Numbered from the stretch's first letter, positions 1 through 5,631 are shown. The stretch is 5,631 nt of DNA from Planctomycetaceae bacterium (GCA_031288765.1 JAITQV010000630.1:1-5631), one strand, 5' to 3'. A program made the numbers and translations. The notes: generated from the letters alone by a model not told the origin.

Positions 1-60
1 AAAATCATAAAGAGATTAAAGAAACTCCGATTTTCTTTTCCTTATTACGATTATGGATAA
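1..60 (+). CDS. Possible C-terminal tail of an upstream gene (partial)
   Basis: Frame 1 is open from the window edge to a TAA at 58-60 and would encode 19 residues ending in a basic stretch and then an aromatic tail (KIIKRLKKLRFSFPYYDYG). Its stop overlaps the next gene's ATG by eight bases (ATGGATAA), the same overlap length as between the zinc-ribbon and gpW-like genes downstream. That packing is the only real support. Frame 3 is also open across this stretch, so the assignment is uncertain, and no product can be inferred from so short a fragment. Confidence 0.25.
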   Translation, partial: KIIKRLKKLRFSFPYYDYG

Positions 61-628
61 ACCAAAAGAAAAAACCAAGAGAACACCGAGAGGCGATTCT
101 ATTGGTACGAAAATAGATAAATTATCGGAACTTGTCGAATCGGAAACAAAACGTATCCACAAGCTTGAAACCAAGTTTTGGGTATTTATATTCCTGATTG
201 TGGGGTTGCCGATTATTGTTTTTTTTTTCCGTTATGTTCCGGTTTTGACGAATTTGGGGCGGGTTCAGAGCGAATTATCGACTTATGTGAAACAACAATC
301 ACAGGAAATTCCTTCGGAGTACCGGAAGGATATCAAACGGATAATGAGAGAATCGTATCAGGCGACAGCGGAATCAATCCGCAGTCGGCAGATTGCGACA
401 ACGGCAGATGCGCGGTTGCGGTTGAGCCAATTGTTACAGGCGAAAATCCTGTCATTGAATCGACTGACAAACAACCCGAAAGAATCGACAAAGATCATTC
501 AAGCGATAAAGCCGTTATCCGACGCTATAGGCGACCGTTTGGCGGCGGACGTTGAGAACAGAAAAATGAACGATAATTTAGAAGATGTTGAGAAAGCATT
601 TTCGGAAATTGCGGAGGGATTCCGATGA
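53..628 (+). CDS. Single-pass membrane protein with long helical C-terminal domain
   Basis: I do not recognise the family of this 191-residue protein. The N-terminus is very basic and hydrophilic (residues 1-41) with helical, coiled-coil-like spacing at about 20-40. One strong transmembrane helix lies at about 42-59 (FWVFIFLIVGLPIIVFFF). The remaining ~130 residues are charged and probably mostly alpha-helical. The positive-inside rule suggests N-in/C-out, placing the C-terminal domain outside the inner membrane. That architecture resembles an inner-membrane spanin (Rz-like), but no sequence signature confirms it and the cytoplasmic N-terminus is long for one. ATG 53 is the first ATG after an in-frame stop at 17-19. 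It has no good Shine-Dalgarno, so translation may be coupled to an upstream gene. The stop overlaps the next start (ATGA at 625-628). A run of ten T bases encodes the end of the membrane helix. Confidence 0.75.
   Translation: MDKPKEKTKRTPRGDSIGTKIDKLSELVESETKRIHKLETKFWVFIFLIVGLPIIVFFFRYVPVLTNLGRVQSELSTYVKQQSQEIPSEYRKDIKRIMRESYQATAESIRSRQIATTADARLRLSQLLQAKILSLNRLTNNPKESTKIIQAIKPLSDAIGDRLAADVENRKMNDNLEDVEKAFSEIAEGFR
613..617 (+). promoter_or_regulatory. Shine-Dalgarno for the papain-like gene
   Basis: GGAGG lies seven bases before ATG 625, inside the end of the preceding gene. Together with the ATGA stop/start overlap it fixes the start of the 356-residue protein and argues for efficient, possibly coupled translation. 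Confidence 0.8.
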
Positions 629-1695
629 TATTTAGAGAACGGTTTTTGAAACGGATTGAATGGGATAATCTCGACAATATCGAAAAACGGGCGGAAACAA
701 AAAACGGAGCCGGTTTATTTGAAAATGGCTGGATACCGGAAACAGAGGAAAAAGCATGGAAACTGGTATGCGATGTTCAGCGGGAGTACTTCGAAGAATA
801 CGGAGACGATTCCCAACGCTCACAATTATTTTATTGTGAATTTAACGATGCAAGGGCAGAGTTACAAGATATTGCACAAAACCGTTTACCCCCCCTTTCC
901 CCGTTCAAAATTGAAAAAGCGTTGTTGGCGGACGGCATTATTTTTCAAAACGTGTTACGAATGCGGAATCAGCCGACCGGCGATTGTGTCGGCAACGGTA
1001 CTTCACGGGCGATTGAGGCATTGTTGCTTGACATGAGGGCGCAAAAATATGAAGTCCTCCCCCGACCGATTCATCCGAGTTATTGTTATGCCGGAGCGCG
1101 CAGCCTATCCGGATCAAGACGGGGAGCAGGAGCAAATGTCGCGCTTGCGGGAAAATTCGTTTTTGAAAACGGTATTTTGTTCGAGGATACGGAAGGCGTT
1201 AAGAGTTATGATGATGATCGTCGAATGAGTTCTCGATTAGGTCGGTATTGGGATTCAAGAGAAATGAAGGAACTTATCGGATACGCCGCTCCGTTTCGGG
1301 TTTCGGTAATTCGGCTTCCAAGCCGTTCGCCAATGACAGCAATCAATCTGGCGTTGGACGCCGGAGCAAAAATTGTTGGCGGTTTCCGGCGAAAATTCGT
1401 CAGCGGCGGAGACAAAAAACAAGGCGTAAAATTCGCACGGTTATTAGGAAATTGGAATCACTGCGTTTCGATTTTGGGGCGGTTTAACGATCCGGTTGAT
1501 GGTTACATTTGGGGCAATTCGCACGGAAATAAGTATCCCGGAAGTTGTGTTCTAGGGACGCCGGAGTGGGCAACAAACCTATCCCCTGCCGACACCGCAG
1601 CCATGTGTGAAGGCGCAAGTTTGTACGCAGTTATTTTTGTACAGTTTGAAAAGAATACAAGTAAAGCCGATTGGCGACCGATGCCAATTGTGTAA
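625..1695 (+). CDS. Papain-like cysteine peptidase-fold protein
   Basis: This 356-residue protein has the ordered hallmarks of the papain (C1-like) fold. Gln116 and Cys121 sit in QPTGDCVGNGTSRAIE, matching the oxyanion-hole Gln and nucleophile Cys at the head of a helix. His279 lies in NWNHCVSILG, like the papain 'NHAV..VGY' strand. Asn298 lies in YIWGNSHG, like the papain 'KNSWG' motif. A Gly-rich stretch, SGSRRGAGANVALAGK, occurs between Cys and His. Residues 1-110 precede the catalytic region and could be a propeptide or a separate domain. There is no signal peptide and no transmembrane segment. The start is fixed by GGAGG seven bases upstream. Its place between two small membrane proteins suggests a cell-wall or lysis role (peptidoglycan peptidase), but a virion-associated or host-directed protease is equally possible. 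The fold call rests on motif order and spacing; activity and substrate are inferred. Confidence 0.65.
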   Translation: MIFRERFLKRIEWDNLDNIEKRAETKNGAGLFENGWIPETEEKAWKLVCDVQREYFEEYGDDSQRSQLFYCEFNDARAELQDIAQNRLPPLSPFKIEKALLADGIIFQNVLRMRNQPTGDCVGNGTSRAIEALLLDMRAQKYEVLPRPIHPSYCYAGARSLSGSRRGAGANVALAGKFVFENGILFEDTEGVKSYDDDRRMSSRLGRYWDSREMKELIGYAAPFRVSVIRLPSRSPMTAINLALDAGAKIVGGFRRKFVSGGDKKQGVKFARLLGNWNHCVSILGRFNDPVDGYIWGNSHGNKYPGSCVLGTPEWATNLSPADTAAMCEGASLYAVIFVQFEKNTSKADWRPMPIV

Positions 1696-1702
1696 AAGGA
1701 GG
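1696..1702 (+). promoter_or_regulatory. Strong Shine-Dalgarno for the small membrane protein
   Basis: AAGGAGG lies immediately after the preceding stop codon and five bases before ATG 1708. It is the strongest ribosome binding site in the window and decides the start of the 97-residue protein. Confidence 0.85.
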
Positions 1703-1707
1703 AATCA

Positions 1708-2001
1708 ATGGAAACGATTTTTGCACAAATGGAAGTTGAAGCATTAAATTCAGCGGTAAAATTTGCGGAATATGGAAATACCGGAATTTGTATTTTGTTA
1801 ATTTTTCTCGCTGGAGGTATTACATATTTGTTTATTAATTTACAGAAACAAAATAATACAACACTTGCAACTGCACTTATGGAACTGAAAACGTCAAACG
1901 TTGCGATGAGCGGAGCGATCAATTCGCTATCAACCGAAATTAGAACACTTGCCCTAATGAAACGGAAAAAGATTGATATTTCCGAAAATAACAGTTCCTA
2001 A
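1708..2001 (+). CDS. Small one-helix membrane protein, holin-like candidate
   Basis: This 97-residue protein has a mildly acidic N-terminus (1-24), one transmembrane helix at about 26-45 (GICILLIFLAGGITYLFINL), a polar helical segment at about 50-83 and a basic patch (KRKK, 85-88) near the end. By the positive-inside rule the C-terminus is cytoplasmic. Size, single helix, following helical region and basic tail are compatible with small phage holins or BhlA-like holin-related proteins. No diagnostic motif is visible, so the holin role is an inference from architecture and from its place after the papain-like gene. It starts twelve bases after the previous stop behind an excellent Shine-Dalgarno, and is the last gene before the terminator. 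Confidence 0.7.
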   Translation: METIFAQMEVEALNSAVKFAEYGNTGICILLIFLAGGITYLFINLQKQNNTTLATALMELKTSNVAMSGAINSLSTEIRTLALMKRKKIDISENNSS

Positions 2002-2031
2002 GATATTGAAATGAAAGAACTTAGGGAAAAT

Positions 2032-2074
2032 CGCCGTACACCCGCTAAAAAAGGAGTATGCGGGGCGGTTTTTT
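2032..2074 (+). terminator. Probable rho-independent terminator
   Basis: CCCGC (2041-2045) pairs with GCGGG (2060-2064) around a 14-base A-rich loop. The stem can be extended by CGC (2032-2034) with GCG (2065-2067) across a bulge on the 5' side. The 3' arm runs directly into six T bases (2069-2074). It lies 30 bases after the small membrane protein gene and would end the left transcription unit. The bulged stem is imperfect, which limits confidence. Confidence 0.6.
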
Positions 2075-2121
2075 AGAAGGTATAAAATGTCAAGCCGGAC
2101 AGTAATCGTCCCTTAGAATCG

Positions 2122-2149
2122 TTCTCATCGAATATTTTAAGATTATAAT
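2122..2149 (+). promoter_or_regulatory. Candidate sigma70-type promoter for the head genes
   Basis: A consensus -10 box TATAAT (2144-2149) is preceded at 16 bases by TTCTCA (2122-2127), a four-of-six match to TTGACA. Transcription would start near 2156, about 15 bases before ATG 2171, giving a very short leader. Its position between a terminator and the first head-region gene supports the call. In AT-rich sequence the -10 match alone could be chance. Confidence 0.45.
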
Positions 2150-2170
2150 GAAACAAAAAAACTGAAAAAC

Positions 2171-2389
2171 ATGAAAATATTAGAATCTATCCATGAAATT
2201 GAGGCGATATTAGACCCTCACCAATGTCCGAACTGCAAGCATATTAACGGGTTAAATGCGGAATATTCCGACTGTTTTCGGTTGGTTGAATGCGGTGTGA
2301 TGAACGGCAAGCCGTACCAAGTGGTTGAAGTTGTAACAACAACCTGCCAAAAGTGCGGAACTACTTACAATATTAAGAATTATGTCTGA
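2171..2389 (+). CDS. Small zinc-ribbon protein
   Basis: This 72-residue protein has two CxxC knuckles, Cys19-Pro-Asn-Cys22 and Cys59-Gln-Lys-Cys62, about 36 residues apart, which is the usual layout of a zinc ribbon. Extra cysteines are at 35 and 41. Between the knuckles lies a beta-strand-like segment (PYQVVEVVTTT). Such small ribbons bind nucleic acid or other proteins; which applies here is not visible. Its position just before the gpW-like and portal genes suggests a head-assembly or packaging accessory, or a regulator. There is no Shine-Dalgarno before ATG 2171 and the promoter candidate lies very close. The stop overlaps the next gene by eight bases (2382-2389). Confidence 0.75.
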   Translation: MKILESIHEIEAILDPHQCPNCKHINGLNAEYSDCFRLVECGVMNGKPYQVVEVVTTTCQKCGTTYNIKNYV

Positions 2390-2579
2390 AGAAAAAGAAC
2401 TTGATGAAATTGTCAATGAAACAATAATGAAAAATCTTGCAATGCCGAAAGAGATTCAATCAGAAGCGGGAATGGTCAAGCATCATACCTTACCGGAACT
2501 TATTCAGGCAAAAAAGTATTTGGATCAGCAAAAAGCCGCTAAAAAAGGATTACAATTCGTACAAATTGATTTACAATAA
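2382..2579 (+). CDS. Small gpW-like head-tail joining protein (putative)
   Basis: This 65-residue protein has a helical N-terminal half, a short stretch IQSEAGMVKHHTLPEL (25-40) and a helix IQAKKYLDQQKAAKK (41-55). This recalls the gpW family pattern of helix, beta hairpin, then 'sl.eL...i..le' helix. Lambda gpW is 68 residues and is encoded directly before the portal gene B. Here the gene also lies directly before the portal, two bases away. In lambda, gpW joins the filled head at the portal vertex to allow tail attachment. The identification rests on size, secondary-structure pattern and gene order; sequence similarity is weak. The start overlaps the zinc-ribbon gene by eight bases and lacks a clear Shine-Dalgarno, so translation is probably coupled. 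Confidence 0.6.
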   Translation: MSEEKELDEIVNETIMKNLAMPKEIQSEAGMVKHHTLPELIQAKKYLDQQKAAKKGLQFVQIDLQ

Positions 2580-2581
2580 TT

Positions 2582-4021
2582 ATGTTTAATTTTTTCAAAA
2601 GAAAACCGAAAACAATCGCAATGGCGTACTCCCCCCATAAGTTTACCCGCAAGGAGGAGAGAGCGTATTGGGGCGATGCGAACAGTTTAAGTGCGAATGC
2701 CACTTTTTTGCCGGAAGATCGGCGAAAATGGCGTAATATCGCAAGATATGAAACAAATTGTAATAGTTATGGCAAAGGGTTAATTTTAACGCTTGCGAAT
2801 ATCGGAATCGGCAGGGGGCCAAGATTACAGTTATTAACCGAAGATGAAAATTACAATTCCAAAGTTGAACAAGAGTTTGCGGCGTGGGCGGAGACAATCA
2901 ATCTCGGCGAAAAACTGAAAACAATGCGGAAAGCAAAATGTGTTGACGGAGAGGCATTCGCAATCATCAACATCAATCCGAAAGTAAAACACGGCGTAAA
3001 AATTGATTTGAAACTTATTGAGTGTGACCGTGTAACAACATTAGAGCCCAATCTGGAGCAGCAACGTATTGATGGAATTCATTTTGACAAATACGGCAAT
3101 CCGGAATCCTACGACGTGTTGAAAGAACACCCGGGCGATATCTCTTTTACGGCGTACAATAAAACGGAATCCATTGCAGCGGAGTTTATGTTACATTGGT
3201 TTCGGCAGGATCGTCCGGAGCAGTCGCGCGGAATCACCGAACTACTCCCCTCATTACCATTATTTGCACAATTACGCCGATACACACTTGCGGTTATTGA
3301 ATCGGCGGAGACCGCCGCAAGTATATCGGCACTCTTTACGTCTAATGGTGCAGACACTCGATCCGTAGATCTCGTCAAAGAAGGAGATGACTATAGTACA
3401 GAAAATCCGAAAAGTATGGAACTTAGAAAAAATATGGGAATATTCCTTCCGGCAGGTTGGGACATGAAACAAATAGACCCCAAACAACCAACAACCAATT
3501 ATCAAATGTTCAAGCGTGAAATCTTGTCTGAAATGGCTCGTTGTCTTGAGATTCCTGTCAATATTGTTTTGGGGGATTCCTCTAATTTTAATTATGCGTC
3601 CGGTCGGTTGGATCACCAAATATTTCACCGGAATATCCGAAACGAACAAAACCAATGCGAAAAAGTGGTAATGTTTCCGTTATTCGAAGTCTTTTATCGG
3701 GAAGGTGTTCGTGTCGGTTTATTTCCCGATTACGGTATTCCCTATATGTCATCGCAATACGCTCGTTTCTATTGGGACGGGTTGGAGCATGTTGACCCGT
3801 ATAAGGAAGCGCAGGCAATGACTGCACGTGTTGATGCGGGATTAACGAATGATTCAATAGAATGCGCCAATCTAGGGCATGATTGGGAAGATGTGCTTGA
3901 GCAACGAATGCGTGAATTAAAACGTAAACAAGACCTTGCGAAAAAATATGGGGTGGAATTACCCGAAAAAAAGGAAAACAAAAAGGAAACCCAAAATGCC
4001 GAAAAAGAATCAGACGAATAA
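2582..4021 (+). CDS. Phage portal protein, lambda gpB family
   Basis: This 479-residue protein would form the dodecameric portal at the unique head vertex through which DNA is packaged and ejected. Characteristic lambda-family features (Phage_portal_2 type) are: the N-terminus MFNFFKRK; a DGEAFAIININ strand in the first third; the signature SRGITELLPSLPLFAQLRRYTLAVIESAETAAS, starting with Arg216-Gly217; and SNFNYASGRLDHQIFHRNI at about 334-352, like the lambda 'YSSAR' region. The last 25 residues (455-479) are a Lys/Glu-rich, probably disordered tail. Length is close to that of family members. ATG 2582 is two bases after the gpW-like stop. A second in-frame ATG at 2621 has no better ribosome site, so the first is kept. 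The 3' end overlaps the protease-capsid gene by 26 bases. Confidence 0.92.
   Translation: MFNFFKRKPKTIAMAYSPHKFTRKEERAYWGDANSLSANATFLPEDRRKWRNIARYETNCNSYGKGLILTLANIGIGRGPRLQLLTEDENYNSKVEQEFAAWAETINLGEKLKTMRKAKCVDGEAFAIININPKVKHGVKIDLKLIECDRVTTLEPNLEQQRIDGIHFDKYGNPESYDVLKEHPGDISFTAYNKTESIAAEFMLHWFRQDRPEQSRGITELLPSLPLFAQLRRYTLAVIESAETAASISALFTSNGADTRSVDLVKEGDDYSTENPKSMELRKNMGIFLPAGWDMKQIDPKQPTTNYQMFKREILSEMARCLEIPVNIVLGDSSNFNYASGRLDHQIFHRNIRNEQNQCEKVVMFPLFEVFYREGVRVGLFPDYGIPYMSSQYARFYWDGLEHVDPYKEAQAMTARVDAGLTNDSIECANLGHDWEDVLEQRMRELKRKQDLAKKYGVELPEKKENKKETQNAEKESDE
3983..3987 (+). promoter_or_regulatory. Shine-Dalgarno for the protease-capsid gene
   Basis: AAGGA lies eight bases before ATG 3996, inside the end of the portal gene. 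It supports ATG 3996 as the true start and hence a 26-base gene overlap. Confidence 0.65.
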
Positions 4022-5631
4022 TATTGAATCTTTGGAATTGGAATCTGTACCGGTTAAAATCGAACTTGAAGATGCTGCCGGTAATGTTAAAGAATTACCG
4101 ACATTTTCGATGGTTGCCTACACCGGAAGTGCCTTTCCTTTGGGGTTCGGATGGACAGGGATTGTTGATTTACAAGGGTTGAAAATATCATCACCAAAGA
4201 TACCGGCTAGGTTTCAGCATGATGCGGAAAAAGGGGTCGGGCATACCACCAAACTCGAAAAACGAAACGGCAATGTACTTGCAGAGGGCGTAATCAGCCG
4301 TGAAACGAAATATGCCGAAGACGTAAAATCGTCTTCTCGTAACGGTTTCCCCTGGCAAGTAAGCATGGGGTTATCGCCGATACAATATCAACGTCTTGAG
4401 TCCGGCGAATCAAAATCAGTCAACGGAAAAATAATCAAGGGTCCGGCGTACATTTTCAGTCGAATGGAACTTCGTGAAGTCTCATTTGTGGACTCCGGAG
4501 CGGATAAAAACACTTCAGCAAAGATTCGGTTATCGAGTGATAGCCAAAACTTTTTTAACTTTTTTAACCCAAATAGTGAGGAACTTACTATGGCAAAAAC
4601 ATTTTTCATTCCGGACGCAAACGCCGGAGAACAAAATCAAACAACAGGTAATGTCCAATTATCAGAGGACACCACCCAAACACAGCAGCAGTTGCAGTAT
4701 CAGCAACCGCAGCCGGTTCAGATGCAACAACCGGTTCAAATGCAACCGCAGTATCAGCAACCGCAGCCGGTTCAAATGCAACCGCAATACCAGCAACCGC
4801 AGCCGGTTCAGATGCAACAACCGGTTCAAATGCAACCGCAGCACCAGCAACCTCAACAGGTTTACATTCAGCCGGTTTATCAGCAACAACCGTTGAACAT
4901 GGCAGCTGATCCGAAGGTTCAGGAGGATCGGCGAATCGCAGCGATTGAACATTTGGGGGGAGGGAGATACCTGGATTTGGAAGCGCAAGCAATCGGGGAG
5001 GGTTGGACAATCGAGAAATTTAAGGGCGAACTGAACGCCAAAGTGATGCCCAATGCTCAACAGATTCACATGTCCGGCGAACACAACGGCGGTCTGCAGC
5101 CGCAAGTTCTGGAAGCCATCGCATTGCGGAATAATGGAATCAGCATGGCATTCCTTGAAAAGGAATACGAACCCAAAACGCTTGAACTGTCGGATAAATA
5201 CATGGGATACGGGTTTCAGGAATTTTGTCAGCTTTCCGTTCAAAATTTACCGAACCCGCGCCGTGATTTCTTTGGTTGGTTGAACATGGCGTTTTCCAGT
5301 GCAACCCTGCCCGGAATCTTTTCCAACGTTGCCAACAAAAGCCTGCTCGACGGTTTTTTGTCGGTTGATACGGAGTGGAAAAAGATCGTCAAAAACGGTT
5401 CGGTCAACAATTTTCATAAATACACTCGTTACAGAATGAATGCTGCGTTTGAGTTTGATAAAATTGGTCCGGACGGCGAAATGAAACACGGCGAACTCGG
5501 TGAGGAGCATTACACTCAACAGATCGCCACCTACGGGAAAATGTTTTCCATTACTCGTGAAATGATCATCAACGATGATCTGGGGGCATTGTCTGATGTT
5601 CCGAGATACATCGGAATCGGAGCGGCGGATA
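3996..5631 (+). CDS. Prohead protease / major capsid protein fusion (3' partial)
   Basis: One reading frame stays open from ATG 3996 to the window edge (545 residues, no stop). Residues ~30-175 match an HK97-type (U35) prohead protease: His75 in ARFQHDAEKGVGH, Ser123 in WQVSMGLSP and Glu161 in MELREVSFVDSGAD are the expected catalytic His, Ser and acidic motifs in order. Residues 228-299 are a Gln/Pro-rich repeat tract. From about 300 a scaffold-like segment leads into a Mu gpT-like major capsid domain: FSNVANKSLLDGF (442-454), then TYGKMFSITREMIINDDLGAL, with Asn526-Asp527-Asp528, cut off by the edge. Such proteins would self-cleave, releasing protease and scaffold from the shell subunit. 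An internal ATG at 4590 (residue 199) with its own Shine-Dalgarno could also yield a protease-free product. The fusion is seen directly; cleavage sites are not. Confidence 0.9.
   Translation, partial: MPKKNQTNNIESLELESVPVKIELEDAAGNVKELPTFSMVAYTGSAFPLGFGWTGIVDLQGLKISSPKIPARFQHDAEKGVGHTTKLEKRNGNVLAEGVISRETKYAEDVKSSSRNGFPWQVSMGLSPIQYQRLESGESKSVNGKIIKGPAYIFSRMELREVSFVDSGADKNTSAKIRLSSDSQNFFNFFNPNSEELTMAKTFFIPDANAGEQNQTTGNVQLSEDTTQTQQQLQYQQPQPVQMQQPVQMQPQYQQPQPVQMQPQYQQPQPVQMQQPVQMQPQHQQPQQVYIQPVYQQQPLNMAADPKVQEDRRIAAIEHLGGGRYLDLEAQAIGEGWTIEKFKGELNAKVMPNAQQIHMSGEHNGGLQPQVLEAIALRNNGISMAFLEKEYEPKTLELSDKYMGYGFQEFCQLSVQNLPNPRRDFFGWLNMAFSSATLPGIFSNVANKSLLDGFLSVDTEWKKIVKNGSVNNFHKYTRYRMNAAFEFDKIGPDGEMKHGELGEEHYTQQIATYGKMFSITREMIINDDLGALSDVPRYIGIGAAD
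4578..4592 (+). promoter_or_regulatory. Internal ribosome binding site and start within the fusion gene
   Basis: GAGGA (4578-4582) lies seven bases before an in-frame ATG (4590-4592, residue 199), between the protease domain and the Gln-rich tract. Spacing and match are as good as those of the real starts in this window. Initiation here would give a scaffold-capsid polypeptide without protease, in the same way that lambda Nu3 starts inside gene C. Confidence 0.55.
4695..4892 (+). repeat. In-frame tandem repeats encoding a Gln/Pro/Met/Val-rich linker
   Basis: Four tandem units lie in frame: 4695-4748 (54 bases), 4749-4784 (36 bases), 4785-4838 (54 bases) and 4839-4892 (54 bases, diverged). 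The full unit encodes QYQQPQPVQMQQPVQMQP. The 36-base unit lacks one internal 18-base module, and the last unit reads QHQQPQQVYIQPVYQQQP. The first three units are nearly identical at DNA level, pointing to recent duplication or slippage, always in multiples of 18 bases so the frame is kept. The tract is a flexible, low-complexity linker between protease and capsid domains, where a scaffold (delta) domain is expected. Confidence 0.9.

Noticed and set aside
3..116. Frame 3 open stretch at the left edge as an alternative upstream gene end.
   Set aside because: It would overlap the membrane protein gene by more than 60 bases, unlike the short overlaps elsewhere. The frame 1 end with an eight-base overlap fits better, though neither is secure.
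178..555. A 125-codon open frame (-1 relative to the membrane protein gene), considered as an embedded o-spanin (Rz1-like) gene.
   Set aside because: It has no lipobox or credible signal peptide (only GVADYC near the start) and no ribosome binding site. The composition looks like a shadow of the main frame. It matters only if slippage at the T10 run is real.
2087..2116. Nine-codon ORF (MSSRTVIVP) with AGAAGG six bases before its ATG, just after the terminator; considered as a leader peptide.
   Set aside because: It is very short, lies upstream of the promoter candidate, and has no attenuator-like structure or regulatory codon run after it. Chance is the simplest explanation.
4695..4892. The tandem repeats considered as a CRISPR array or iteron origin.
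   Set aside because: There are no unique spacers between units, all unit lengths are multiples of 18 bases in frame, and the tract sits within a long coding sequence. It is a protein-coding repeat.
4474..4896. Plus-strand 140-codon frame with Ser/Asn/Arg/Cys repeats overlapping the Gln-rich tract.
   Set aside because: It is an out-of-frame reading of the same DNA repeats, with no ribosome site and no resemblance to a folded domain.
4662..5243. Long minus-strand open frame (193 codons, Leu/Arg/Asn-rich) opposite the capsid fusion.
   Set aside because: Its repeats are the mirror of the plus-strand Gln/Pro repeat tract, and the plus strand carries clear protease and capsid domains. It is a shadow.

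Overview
The window is a late-gene segment of a tailed bacteriophage or prophage (Caudoviricetes type). The recognisable genes form a head-morphogenesis block: a small gpW-like protein, a lambda-type portal, then an HK97-type prohead protease fused to a Mu gpT-like major capsid protein that runs off the right edge. All genes lie on the + strand, and they overlap or sit almost end to end except for one 169-base gap. Composition is moderate, somewhat AT-rich. I cannot name the host. The head genes resemble those of phages of Gram-negative bacteria, but this is only a lean. No integrase, repressor, tRNA, insertion sequence, CRISPR array or attachment site is visible.

Left part (1-2001): a possible C-terminal tail of an upstream gene is followed by three genes that look like one transcription unit. 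The first is a membrane protein with one transmembrane helix and a long helical domain. The second, whose start overlaps the first gene's stop, is a 356-residue protein with a convincing papain-like Cys/His/Asn arrangement. The third, preceded by a near-perfect Shine-Dalgarno sequence, is a small one-helix membrane protein with a basic C-terminus. Two small membrane proteins flanking a candidate hydrolase suggest a lysis or cell-envelope cassette. That is inference, because no canonical endolysin, holin or spanin signature is present.

Middle (2002-2170): this gap holds a likely rho-independent terminator and a promoter candidate with a consensus -10 box, so the left cassette and the head genes are probably separate transcription units.

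Right part (2171-5631): a zinc-ribbon protein, a gpW-like protein, the portal and the protease-capsid fusion follow in a tight row, with 8-base and 26-base overlaps suggesting translational coupling. The layout recalls lambda W-B-C-(Nu3)-E, with protease, scaffold-like segment and capsid here in one open frame. That frame has a strong internal ribosome binding site and start at 4590, and a Gln/Pro-rich repeat tract between protease and capsid. No terminase gene lies between the left cassette and the portal; it must be upstream of the window, elsewhere or absent.

The points most worth a second look are the papain-like protein, the nested start inside the protease-capsid fusion with nearby T-run repeats, and the repetitive Gln-rich linker.
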